A stretch of 64,000 nt of DNA, taken from positions 2,108,001 to 2,172,000 of the forward strand of contig NZ_CP035130.1 in NCBI RefSeq assembly GCF_004101785.1. The letters are read 5' to 3'. Shown here piece after piece: positions 1 to 8,714 of the stretch. A model generated the notes under the pieces. It did not search any database, had not been told where the DNA came from, and saw only the letters and a list, made by a program, of their open reading frames with translations. Source of the DNA: Gudongella oleilytica. GTDB lineage: Bacteria > Bacillota > Clostridia > Tissierellales > Tissierellaceae. A program made the translations under genes and the position numbers. Numbering within the stretch: position 1 is the first letter of the stretch; each line of letters begins with the position of its first letter.

Positions 1-59
1 TTTACTGCATAATTTTCATCATTGCTATATGAGTGATAAAGGTTCTTAACTTTTATCAT
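1..59 (-). CDS. ABC transporter ATP-binding protein, N-terminus only
   Basis: An ATG at 57-59 on the minus strand has an AGAGGG ribosome site a few bases upstream and opens a frame that runs off the window edge. The 19 visible codons (MIKVKNLYHSYSNDENYAV) fit the first strand of an ABC ATPase of the MacB/LolD type, before Walker A. It follows the HlyD-type adaptor by about 50 bp on the same strand, the usual adaptor-then-ATPase order of Gram-positive efflux operons. The nucleotide-binding motifs lie outside the window, so the call rests on the N-terminal pattern and context. Confidence 0.7.
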   Translation of the reverse strand, partial: MIKVKNLYHSYSNDENYAV

Positions 60-108
60 TTTTTCCCTCTTTTCATAGGATTACTCTAAGTGCGAACTGC
101 TCTCAAGC

Positions 109-1311
109 TCAGTTGTCCTGATAGTTCAGAATAACGAGATCGCCTTTACTTAGACCCGACTTTACCTCCACCTGATTATCCATCTCCAGGCCAATGGTTA
201 CTTCTCTCTCAGCAGGCTTTCCATTTTCAAGTATCTTAACATAGTTTCTGGAATCCATTTGGTATACTGAACCCTTTGGAATTAATATCGCTTCTTCTGA
301 TTCCTCAATAACCACCCTTGTATTTACTTCAATTCCATAAGAAACCTCATATTCTGTTTGTGGCAAATCGATCTCTACGGTTTGGCGGTTTTCCTTTTCA
401 CCAAGCACAGAAATCGTAGTGAACGCCTTGGGATATTTCTTGCCTACCTTTAAGTCGTCGATGTGGATGTCGAGTATTGAGTCATCTATTGAAGCCTTCA
501 TGCCTTCATTGATCTTCAGGGCATCCTCAACAATAAAATCCACTGACACGACTTTATTATTTGGATCCTGTATCTCCAATACCAAGGATCCAGGGTATGG
601 CATATCTCCCTCAAAAGTATTTAGTTCAGTTATTACCCCATCAATATCAGTAACAATGGTAGAGTTATCTCGACTTCTCTCAAGTGCTTCCAGTGTTAAC
701 AGCAAAATATCGATTTCAGCCTCGTATTTCTCACGAGAGCTTAAAGAAACACCCTTTGTAAGCTGGTTATAGTTATTTTGAGCTATAGCCAATGCGCTGC
801 CAAGCTGATCATAGTTATTGACTGCACTTTCAAGCTCCACAAGTGATACAGCACCATTTTTATATAGTTCTTCAATCCTTTCTTTATTCTTCATTGCCAA
901 GTCCAGATCGCTTCTTATCCTTGATATTTCAATCTTTGCGTTGTTTACACTTTGTATATCCGTTCCATGTAGTATATCTTTGTATGTAGCTTCCAAAGCC
1001 TCGATTTGTTTTTCAACTTTTTGGATCTCCAAATCCATATTATCTTCAAATTTAACCAATATCTGCCCCTTATTGACTTTATCACCAAGCTCAATGGCTA
1101 CAGCTTCAACCTTGCCCGATCCATTGCTATAATATTGCCTTATGTTTTTTGATCTTATAATGCCGACCTCTTCCACATACTTCTCCAATGATCCTCTTTT
1201 TACTTCAACTGTGTTGTACTTGGTTCCGATATTGCCCTTAGTCAAAAAATATACTATGGCTATACCAACAACTGATAGAATCAATACTGGAATCAAAATC
1301 TTCTTTTTCAT
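109..1311 (-). CDS. HlyD/MacA-family efflux adaptor protein
   Basis: A 400-residue membrane fusion protein with one N-terminal transmembrane segment (about residues 5-24), a first biotinyl-lipoyl half (about 65-90, with the pattern VNKGQILVKF), a coiled-coil hairpin (about 95-215), the second lipoyl half, and C-terminal beta-barrel and membrane-proximal domains. In Gram-positives such adaptors link an ABC exporter to the cell-envelope side and help load substrates such as peptides or drugs. The ATPase gene that starts at 59 is almost certainly its partner. A GGGGTG ribosome site precedes the ATG. The substrate cannot be read from the sequence. Confidence 0.85.
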   Translation of the reverse strand: MKKKILIPVLILSVVGIAIVYFLTKGNIGTKYNTVEVKRGSLEKYVEEVGIIRSKNIRQYYSNGSGKVEAVAIELGDKVNKGQILVKFEDNMDLEIQKVEKQIEALEATYKDILHGTDIQSVNNAKIEISRIRSDLDLAMKNKERIEELYKNGAVSLVELESAVNNYDQLGSALAIAQNNYNQLTKGVSLSSREKYEAEIDILLLTLEALERSRDNSTIVTDIDGVITELNTFEGDMPYPGSLVLEIQDPNNKVVSVDFIVEDALKINEGMKASIDDSILDIHIDDLKVGKKYPKAFTTISVLGEKENRQTVEIDLPQTEYEVSYGIEVNTRVVIEESEEAILIPKGSVYQMDSRNYVKILENGKPAEREVTIGLEMDNQVEVKSGLSKGDLVILNYQDN

Positions 1312-1681
1312 AGTGACACCCCATCCCCATTGATTTTGATTAATCGCTTCAATGATAAGAATTCACAAAGTCAAATCGAGCTTTGAAAATTCGATGAAAT
1401 AAATAAATTCCAATACATAAGTACCCTTATCAACAAGGCGCAAATCCTTTAGTTATTAAGGCTAAATCCCTAATCTTATAAGGTTGAAGCTATTTGGTTG
1501 CTATTTGCAGCTAAAAAAACTAAAAATACAGCCTACATTCCTTTGAGTTTGTACAATTTAGTATTTTCCAATAGATTTATGTATCTTGTCCTTCTAAAAT
1601 GCAGCTCATCCTCTATCTGTTGTTTTAGCATTATTACGGTTCTATACTCAAGGTAGAATCTAAATCGGGGAGGTTTTTTAT
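1312..1681. other. Divergent intergenic region
   Basis: A 370-bp AT-rich gap between two divergent genes. Apart from the ribosome sites of the flanking genes and a possible promoter for the rightward gene, I see no reading frame, strong hairpin or repeat. Confidence 0.6.
1620..1648 (+). promoter_or_regulatory. Possible sigma-A promoter of the hydrolase-LytTR-DUF3021 operon
   Basis: TTGTTT at 1620-1625 and TATACT at 1643-1648 are separated by 17 bp, about 30 bp before the ATG at 1682, whose ribosome site is GGGGAGG. The -10 is good and the -35 weak, so an activator may be needed. Confidence 0.4.
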
Positions 1682-2980
1682 ATGATCATTTTAACACTTG
1701 TTGTTTTGTTATCAATTGAGGGTATGTTTTTTACCTGGTCCATATTGACTAAGCAAACGCATTCGGAGGAGAAAGGTGTAGTCAATTTATCTATTTTGTT
1801 TCTGTTCGGAATACTTGTTTACTCAGGAGTATTCGTATGGAGTTTCAGGTATATTATGCTTTTTCTTTTACTGATTGCCCAATCAGCGTATTCAATTTTT
1901 GTTTTATTAAAAAGAGGTAAGAGGGAATATAGCATAGGGAAGAGTATTACCTGCCTGGTATCCAAAATTACACTTATATTAGTCTCTCTTTTGCCTTTAT
2001 TCCTGTTTCCTCAGTATCAGGAGCTTCCTTTAAGCGGTACATATGATATTGACACTTCAAAATATACCTGGATAGATAACAGCAGGAAAGATACCTTTTC
2101 CGGATCAGAAGATAAGAGAGCACTTACAGTAGAATTCTGGTACCCATCAGATTCTAACGAGAAATATCCGTTGGTGGTATTTTCACACGGAGCTTTTGGC
2201 TTCAGCGGCAGTAATTATTCAACCTTTGCTGAATTAGCATCAAATGGATATATTGTGGCAAGCATTGGTCATACCCATCATGCCTTCTATACCATTGATA
2301 CATCGGGTAAATTGACAACTGTCGATCAGAACTTCTTAAAAAGAGCAACTGAGATAAATGCGGTAATAGATTCTCAAGGTGAAGAAGATATATACAACAC
2401 CACGAAAGAATGGATGAAGTTGAGAACTGAGGATATGAACTTTGTGCTTGACACCATACTCCTGGAATGTGAAAATGAGGTAACGGACAGATTTTTTGGA
2501 AATATCGACCCCGATAAAATTGGGGTTATTGGACACTCTCTTGGTGGAGCGGCCGCTGCTCAGATTGGCAGGGAACGCTCTGACATAGATGCTGCTATAG
2601 TACTTGATGGAACTATGCTGGGAGAAGAGATTGGATTTGAAAATGGCAAAGTAGTTCTTAATCCTGAGCCTTACCCTATACCACTTCTGAACCTATATGC
2701 CGAGGACCACTACACACTCTCAAAAGAGCTTGTGGGCGATGATTACGATAACCACTATGCATCAAATCGAGCTATATGCTCCTATGATATTGTTTTTAGG
2801 GGTGCTGGGCACCTTAATTTTACGGATCTTCCATTGTTTTCGCCCATTCTGGCCAATACTTTGGGGATAGGTGCAGTCGATCCCAGGTATTGTATCGAAA
2901 ATACAAATAGAATTGTACTTACTTTTTTTGATGGTTATTTGAAGTATAATTGTGCTCCAGACCTGAAAGGGGAATACTGA
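1682..2980 (+). CDS. Membrane-anchored alpha/beta hydrolase, PAF-acetylhydrolase-like
   Basis: A 432-residue protein with about four N-terminal transmembrane segments (residues 1-115) followed by an alpha/beta-hydrolase domain. The oxyanion strand with VFSHG lies near residue 165, and the nucleophile elbow GHSLGG near residue 282. A late HLNF segment could carry the catalytic histidine. The pattern recalls the platelet-activating-factor acetylhydrolase/dienelactone hydrolase group, which act on esters. It ends 2 bp before the LytTR regulator gene, so the two are likely co-transcribed and the hydrolase may be the regulated or sensed activity. The substrate is unknown. Confidence 0.75.
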   Translation: MIILTLVVLLSIEGMFFTWSILTKQTHSEEKGVVNLSILFLFGILVYSGVFVWSFRYIMLFLLLIAQSAYSIFVLLKRGKREYSIGKSITCLVSKITLILVSLLPLFLFPQYQELPLSGTYDIDTSKYTWIDNSRKDTFSGSEDKRALTVEFWYPSDSNEKYPLVVFSHGAFGFSGSNYSTFAELASNGYIVASIGHTHHAFYTIDTSGKLTTVDQNFLKRATEINAVIDSQGEEDIYNTTKEWMKLRTEDMNFVLDTILLECENEVTDRFFGNIDPDKIGVIGHSLGGAAAAQIGRERSDIDAAIVLDGTMLGEEIGFENGKVVLNPEPYPIPLLNLYAEDHYTLSKELVGDDYDNHYASNRAICSYDIVFRGAGHLNFTDLPLFSPILANTLGIGAVDPRYCIENTNRIVLTFFDGYLKYNCAPDLKGEY

Positions 2981-2982
2981 TT

Positions 2983-3438
2983 ATGAGGGTTTGCATCAGG
3001 AATGTCAACGACAAAAATGAAGAATGTGTGGTAATCGAGTGTGTCGAGATCAGTCCTGAGGTGGAAAGTATCCGTTCCTATGCTCTCGCAAAAGGAACCA
3101 TGTTAACAGGCTCTGCAGGTGAACAAATTTTTCAATTTGAACTTTCTGACGTTTTTTACTTCGAGGCTGTAGATGAAAGAGTTTTTGCATATACAAAAGC
3201 TAATGTATATGAGCTTAAAATAAGACTATACCAGCTGGAGGATGCATACTCGGACAGACACTTCATAAGATGCTCCAAATCGTTTGTAATAAACCTTATG
3301 AGATTGGATAGCATAAGCCCAGCCTTAAATGGCAGATTTTATGCAAATATGAAAAATGGCGAAAAAATAATCATTTCCCGACAGTACGTATCCGCACTTA
3401 AAAATATAGTTTTTGGGGGTAAGCATAATGGATTTTAG
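2983..3438 (+). CDS. LytTR-family DNA-binding regulator
   Basis: A 151-residue protein without a receiver domain. Residues from about 45 to the end match the LytTR fold, with a strand around FELSDVFYFEAVDERVF and the block CSKSFVINL. The start is placed at ATG 2983 rather than the TTG at 2950, because an AGGGGA ribosome site sits about 10 bases before the ATG. It overlaps the downstream DUF3021 membrane gene by 11 bp. LytTR plus DUF3021 is a known pairing in Firmicutes, where the membrane protein is thought to control the regulator. Autoregulation of this operon is an inference. Confidence 0.85.
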   Translation: MRVCIRNVNDKNEECVVIECVEISPEVESIRSYALAKGTMLTGSAGEQIFQFELSDVFYFEAVDERVFAYTKANVYELKIRLYQLEDAYSDRHFIRCSKSFVINLMRLDSISPALNGRFYANMKNGEKIIISRQYVSALKNIVFGGKHNGF

Positions 3439-3880
3439 AACTTTCTTAATAAAAAAAGTATTGATGAGCTTTCTAATATCTGTTGTTTTCATTTGCACTT
3501 CCATAGCAGTAATTGGATTGATCTATGAACCCGAGGCATGCTTTGGATATGAAGCCTTTTTCTCACCGATAATTTTTGGGGCTGCAGCTGCTCTGGCCAA
3601 TCTGGTCAATTACTCCTCTGTCGAGCTGACAGTCAGGCAGGCCGCCTTTCGCAGTTTCCTGCATCTAATTCTCCTCGAGCTAATAATTCTTTCGATTCTA
3701 TACAGGTATGGATCAATCTCAAGCATTTCGATGGCTATAAGCCTTGGGCTATCAATATTAATAATATACTTTACTGTGTCTTTGGTTCTTTGGGTGAATG
3801 ACAATAAGACTGCTAAGGAATTCAATCAGGCACTTAGAATCCTCCAGAAGGAATCAGATAACAAAGTAAAGGGTGTCTGA
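3428..3880 (+). CDS. DUF3021-type membrane protein
   Basis: A 150-residue protein with four predicted transmembrane helices (roughly residues 12-32, 45-65, 75-95 and 103-125) and a short charged C-terminal tail, the shape of DUF3021 proteins. The ATG at 3428 is preferred over the TTG at 3413 because the GGGGG ribosome site lies between them at 3415-3419. It overlaps the end of the LytTR gene, suggesting translational coupling. Partners of this kind probably hold or inhibit the LytTR regulator at the membrane; this is inferred from gene pairing. Confidence 0.8.
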   Translation: MDFRTFLIKKVLMSFLISVVFICTSIAVIGLIYEPEACFGYEAFFSPIIFGAAAALANLVNYSSVELTVRQAAFRSFLHLILLELIILSILYRYGSISSISMAISLGLSILIIYFTVSLVLWVNDNKTAKEFNQALRILQKESDNKVKGV

Positions 3881-3913
3881 CACTAAGCGGAACCTAATAA
3901 TAACAAAAATTAA

Positions 3914-3954
3914 AATATAGCACTCTTAAGCGAGAATTATAAGAGTGCTATATT
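3914..3954. terminator. Bidirectional terminator
   Basis: A perfect 15-bp stem (3914-3928 with 3940-3954, core TAGCACTCTTA/TAAGAGTGCTA) with an 11-base loop lies between convergent genes. Its flanks are AT-rich on both sides, so it can end transcripts from either direction. Confidence 0.85.
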
Positions 3955-3983
3955 ATATGCTGGGTATTGAGGATAGTTAGGAT

Positions 3984-5141
3984 CTAATATGCTTTTCTTA
4001 CATACTCATCTATCCTTCTCACTGCTTCCTTAAGGTTTTCATCGGAGTTGGCAAAAACCGTCCTGAAGTATCCTTCGCCCATGCTTCCAAATGCTGATCC
4101 TGGTACCACAACTACTCTGGCATGCTTTACAAGATCCTCTGCAAACTGCTCTGAGCTTACACCAAGCTCCTTAATATTAGCAAAGGCATAGAAGCTTCCC
4201 GGTGATTTCTTGCAGGTTATTCCTGGGATGCTGTTAAGCCCATCTATTAGTATGTCCCTTCTTCTAAGGTAGTCTGAATGCATTTTCCTGACCTCATCCT
4301 GGCTGCCTTGAAGGGCTTCCAGAGCAGCTCTTTGAGTAAATGTTGAAACGCAGGATACTATCCCTTCCTGCAGCTTGGGCATAGCAGAAATTATGCCCTC
4401 ATGTCCGACTATGTAACCAATCCTCCATCCTGTCATGGCATGCGACTTTGAAAAGCTGTTGATGACAAGCACTTGATCCCTGACCTCAGGGATCTGTGCT
4501 ATGCTGAAATATTCAAAGTCATCGAAGATAATCTTGTCATAAACTTCATCTGAGTAAACTATGAGGTCGTATTTTCTGACTAAGTCAGCAATTTTAATTA
4601 TTTCATCCTTCGTTATTACTGATCCAAGAGGATTGCTTGGAGAGTTTAAAAGTATTGCTTTTGTCTTAGGTGTTATGGCTTTCTCTATGTCTTCAGCCTT
4701 TATACTGAAGTCATTCTCCTCATAAACAGGTACGCTTACCGGCCTCGCCCCTGCTACCATTACCTGCCCAACATAGTTTGGGAAGCATGGATCAGGTATT
4801 ATTACTTCATCCCCCGGGTTGACAGTGGCAATCAAACACATTGTTATGGCTTCCATGCCGCCTACAGTGATCATTACATTCTCAAGGGTGTAGTCCCTTG
4901 AATATTTAAGATATTCCTTTGCAATGGCTTCTCGAAGCTCCGGCAAACCGGCATTTGGGCTGTAATGTGTGTAACCCTCATCGATAGCTCTTTTCGCAGC
5001 ATCCTTGATGTTTTGTGGAGTATCAAAATTTGGCTCTCCGACCGTAAGCTTAACAACATCATCATATTTTTGTGCCAGGTCAAACATTTTTCTGATCCCT
5101 GAGGCTGGATAATTTAATGCAATATCTGATAAATAGCTCAT
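3984..5141 (-). CDS. PLP-dependent class I/II aminotransferase
   Basis: A 385-residue fold-type I aminotransferase of the aspartate aminotransferase family. The PLP-binding lysine is K232 in SFSKSHAMTGW, the N-terminal GEPNFDTP block and the NSPSNPLGS cofactor-site motif are present, and an arginine for the substrate carboxylate sits near the C-terminus. It is the last gene of the leftward abfD-nifJ operon, 36 bp after nifJ, so it likely removes the amino group from the amino acid being fermented. Which amino acid it accepts cannot be told from these motifs. Confidence 0.85.
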   Translation of the reverse strand: MSYLSDIALNYPASGIRKMFDLAQKYDDVVKLTVGEPNFDTPQNIKDAAKRAIDEGYTHYSPNAGLPELREAIAKEYLKYSRDYTLENVMITVGGMEAITMCLIATVNPGDEVIIPDPCFPNYVGQVMVAGARPVSVPVYEENDFSIKAEDIEKAITPKTKAILLNSPSNPLGSVITKDEIIKIADLVRKYDLIVYSDEVYDKIIFDDFEYFSIAQIPEVRDQVLVINSFSKSHAMTGWRIGYIVGHEGIISAMPKLQEGIVSCVSTFTQRAALEALQGSQDEVRKMHSDYLRRRDILIDGLNSIPGITCKKSPGSFYAFANIKELGVSSEQFAEDLVKHARVVVVPGSAFGSMGEGYFRTVFANSDENLKEAVRRIDEYVRKAY

Positions 5142-5177
5142 TTATAGACCTCCAATTCATATTCAGTTCAAATATCT

Positions 5178-8100
5178 CTAGCGAGTCGCCATCTGTACAT
5201 ATCTTTCATATCTGAAATCAGCATCAGCCTTAGCCTTTTGAAATAACTCCTCTGCGGCATCAGGGAACAGCTTGTACAGAGATGAGAATCTTACCTCGCT
5301 TAGCATAAATTCCTTAAGGTCCTTTGTCGGCGCCTTGGAATCCAGCATAAATGGATTTCTTCCTTCCTTTTCAGCAAGCGGGTTATATCTGTACAGTGAC
5401 CAGTAGCCAGCTTCAACAGCCTCTTTAGTATGAGGCATCGATTTTGCCATTCCAGCCTTGATTCCATGGTTTATACATGGCGAGTAAGCTATTACAAGTG
5501 AGGGTCCAGGATAGTTCTCTGCCTCCATTATCGCCTTTAATGTCTGGTTCTTGTCAGCACCCATGGCTATTTGAGCAACATAAACATACCCATAGCTCAT
5601 TGCCATCATCCCCAGGTCTTTTTTCCTGATGTTTTTGCCACTGGATGCAAATTCAGCTATTGCAGCAGTAGGCGTAGCCTTGGAGGATTGACCACCTGTA
5701 TTGGAATAAACCTCTGTGTCAAATACAAGTACGTTGACGTCCTCTCCTGAAGCAAGTACATGGTCCAGACCGCCATAGCCTATGTCGTAAGCCCAGCCAT
5801 CTCCCCCGAATATCCAGTGTGACCTCTTGATAAAGTAATCTCTGTTGTCATATATATTTTTCAGAATATCAAAGTTTGCCTTTTCTTCCTCGAGAACTGA
5901 AATCAGTTTGTCTGCCCTTTCCCTTGTTTTGTCAGATGTGTCGAAACCTTCAAGCCAATCCCTGAGAGCCAACTCAACACTGGAGCTTACTCCTGATTCT
6001 ATTGCTTCAATGGCAAGCTTTCTGGTTGCATCTCTAAGCTTTTTGACTCCCAGACACATCCCAAAGCCGTACTCTGCATTGTCCTCAAACAGTGAGAATC
6101 CCCAGGAAGGGCCGTACCCCTTTTCATTTGTCGTGTATGATACCTGAGGTGATCCTCCCCATACAGTTGAACAACCTGCTGCATTCGAAATCATCATCCT
6201 GTCGCCAAAAAGTTGGGTTATGAGCTTGGCATATGGAGTCTCTCCACAGCCGGCACAAGCACCAGAGAACTCTTGAAGCGGCTTAAGGAACTGGCTTCCC
6301 TTGACGCTTGCTGCAATCTTCTTTGGTATCTCCTTTGTCGGGATGTCCTTGGTAAAGTTCCAGTCACTGATGTACTTTTCTCTGTTATCTGCGAACGGCT
6401 CCATTTTTATAGCCTTGTCATTGACCGGACATACTTCAACACAGCTTCCGCATCCAGTGCAGTCCTGTCCTGAAATCGCCAGATGATATTGCATACCATC
6501 AAATCCTGTAGCTTTTATCGTTTCAAATCCCAGAGGACTATTCTTTATTTCTTCACCATCAAGCAGTATAGGTCTTATTACAGCATGCGGACAAACATAT
6601 GAGCATTGGTTGCACTGAGTACATTGGGATGAGTACCACCTTGGAACATTGATAGCCACTTCTCTCTTCTCCCACGCCGTAACTCCAAGAGGGAACGATC
6701 CGTCCTCTCTTCCATTGAAAGCGCTTACAGGCAGCTTGTCTCCCTCTCTTCCATTCATAGGGAGGATAACATTCCTTATGAAATCAGGCATATCCGGATC
6801 CATTTCGATTGCTTTATCCTCTGCGTTCCTCCATGCTTCAGGTACCGAGATCTTTCTTATGCCTTCAAAGCCTTTGTTGATGGCAAGGTTGTTCATATCG
6901 ACAATATTCTGACCCTTGCTTCCATAGGAGGCCTCAACCTCTTTCATAAGATGCTTCTCAACATCCTCCAAGGGTATTATGTCTGCAAGCTTAAAGAAAG
7001 CAGCCTGCATGATTATGTTTATCCTGCCTCCTAGTCCAAGCTCCTCTGCCAGCTCTACGGCATTTATGGTGTAAAACTCCACATCATTGTTGGCTATCGC
7101 TCTCTTGATAGCGGCTGGAAGCTTCCTATTCAACTCCTCTTCGCTCCAGATGCAGTTTAACAGGAATTTTCCACCCTTTTTGACTCCAGCAAGAAGATCA
7201 TACTTGTCTACATAGGCTTGGTTATGGCATGCGATAAAGTCTGCTCTGTTGATCGTATAAGGCTCCTTGATAGGGACCTCTCCAAATCTTAAGTGGGAGA
7301 TCGTAAGTCCTCCTGATTTCTTTGCATCATACTCAAAGTATGCCTGCGTATAGAAATCTGTGTTTGAGCTGATGATCTTTATTGCAGATTTATTGGCACT
7401 GACGGTTCCGTCCGATCCGTATCCCCAGAATTTGCAGGCTTTTATTCCCTTAGGAGTGGTGTCGATCTCTCTGTTACGTATCGGCAATGATTTGAAGGTC
7501 ACATCGTCGATTATGCTTACGGAAAAATCATTTAAGGGCTTTTCCATGTTTAGATTGTCGAATACTGACAGGACATCCTCGGGCTTAAGATCCTTCGAGC
7601 TTAAGCCATATCTTCCGCCCACTATAAGAGGTTGATTGTCGGTATTGTAGAAAGCATTCTTGACGTCCATATACAATGGTTCTCCGTTTGACCCCGGCTC
7701 TTTAGTTCTGTCGAGAACAGCGATTCTCTTTACTGATTTGGGTATCGCATTCAGGAAGTACTCTGAAGCAAAGGGTCTGTAAAGGTGAACCTCAAGGACT
7801 CCAACCTTTTCTCCTTGGTTATTCAGGTAATCAACAACTCCGCTGATCGTTTCGCAGCTCGAACCCATTGCGATTATTATTCTTTCAGCATCAACTGCTC
7901 CATGGTAGTTGTAGAGCTTATAGTCTCTTTCCGTAAGCTTGTTGATCTCATCCATGTAGCCTTGCACGATTTCAGGAACAGCATCATAGTACTTATTTAT
8001 GGCTTCGCGCATTTGGAAGAATACGTCTGGGTTTTGAGTAGTCCCCCTAAGAACGGGACGATTTGGGCTTAATGCATTATCTCTAAACGCCTTGACTGCA

Positions 8101-8693
8101 TCCATATCCACTAGCCTGGAAAGCTCTTCATATTCCAATACTTCTATCTTTTGGACCTCATGAGATGTTCTGAACCCGTCGAAAAAGTGTAATACCGGTA
8201 TACGGGATTTTATTGCACTAAGATGAGCAACTGCCGCCAGATCCATTACCTGCTGTACGCTGCTGGATGCAAGCAGAGTAAAGCCTGTTTGTCTGGTTGC
8301 CATGACATCCTGATGATCCCCGAAGATACTAAGCGCATTGGATGCCAGTGACCTTGCACTTACATGGAATACCGCGGGAAGAAGCTCTCCTGCAACCTTG
8401 TACATATTTGGTATCATCAGTAGAAGCCCTTGTGATGCTGTATATGTAGATGTGAGAGCTCCTGCCTGGAGTGAACCGTGAAGAGTCCCTGCTGCTCCAC
8501 CCTCGGACTGCATTTCCTTGACCAACACAGTATCTCCAAATATGTTCCTTCTGCCGTTTGAGGACCATTCGTCTACTAATCCGGCCATTTGTGAGGAAGG
8601 TGTAATGGGGTATATTGCCGCAACATCAGTAAATGCATAGGATGCATATGCTGCCGCAGTATTTCCATCCATTGCTTCTGTTCTTCTTGCCAT
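5178..8693 (-). CDS. nifJ: Pyruvate:ferredoxin (flavodoxin) oxidoreductase, one-chain
   Basis: A 1171-residue single-chain enzyme that oxidises pyruvate with CoA to acetyl-CoA, CO2 and reduced ferredoxin. Domain order is standard: N-terminal TPP pyrimidine domain, transketolase-C-like domain, gamma domain, a two-[4Fe-4S] ferredoxin domain (CTQCNQCSYVCP near residue 690, CTGCGSCVEVCP near 743), a further cysteine pair (CAGCGET) for the proximal cluster, and the C-terminal TPP domain with GGDGWAYDIG near 963. Length matches the family. It lies 21 bp after abfD, under the sigma-54 promoter at 10222-10239, so it is likely induced with that pathway. Confidence 0.95.
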   Translation of the reverse strand: MARRTEAMDGNTAAAYASYAFTDVAAIYPITPSSQMAGLVDEWSSNGRRNIFGDTVLVKEMQSEGGAAGTLHGSLQAGALTSTYTASQGLLLMIPNMYKVAGELLPAVFHVSARSLASNALSIFGDHQDVMATRQTGFTLLASSSVQQVMDLAAVAHLSAIKSRIPVLHFFDGFRTSHEVQKIEVLEYEELSRLVDMDAVKAFRDNALSPNRPVLRGTTQNPDVFFQMREAINKYYDAVPEIVQGYMDEINKLTERDYKLYNYHGAVDAERIIIAMGSSCETISGVVDYLNNQGEKVGVLEVHLYRPFASEYFLNAIPKSVKRIAVLDRTKEPGSNGEPLYMDVKNAFYNTDNQPLIVGGRYGLSSKDLKPEDVLSVFDNLNMEKPLNDFSVSIIDDVTFKSLPIRNREIDTTPKGIKACKFWGYGSDGTVSANKSAIKIISSNTDFYTQAYFEYDAKKSGGLTISHLRFGEVPIKEPYTINRADFIACHNQAYVDKYDLLAGVKKGGKFLLNCIWSEEELNRKLPAAIKRAIANNDVEFYTINAVELAEELGLGGRINIIMQAAFFKLADIIPLEDVEKHLMKEVEASYGSKGQNIVDMNNLAINKGFEGIRKISVPEAWRNAEDKAIEMDPDMPDFIRNVILPMNGREGDKLPVSAFNGREDGSFPLGVTAWEKREVAINVPRWYSSQCTQCNQCSYVCPHAVIRPILLDGEEIKNSPLGFETIKATGFDGMQYHLAISGQDCTGCGSCVEVCPVNDKAIKMEPFADNREKYISDWNFTKDIPTKEIPKKIAASVKGSQFLKPLQEFSGACAGCGETPYAKLITQLFGDRMMISNAAGCSTVWGGSPQVSYTTNEKGYGPSWGFSLFEDNAEYGFGMCLGVKKLRDATRKLAIEAIESGVSSSVELALRDWLEGFDTSDKTRERADKLISVLEEEKANFDILKNIYDNRDYFIKRSHWIFGGDGWAYDIGYGGLDHVLASGEDVNVLVFDTEVYSNTGGQSSKATPTAAIAEFASSGKNIRKKDLGMMAMSYGYVYVAQIAMGADKNQTLKAIMEAENYPGPSLVIAYSPCINHGIKAGMAKSMPHTKEAVEAGYWSLYRYNPLAEKEGRNPFMLDSKAPTKDLKEFMLSEVRFSSLYKLFPDAAEELFQKAKADADFRYERYVQMATR

Positions 8694-8714
8694 TAATGAT
8701 CACCTCTATCCTTT

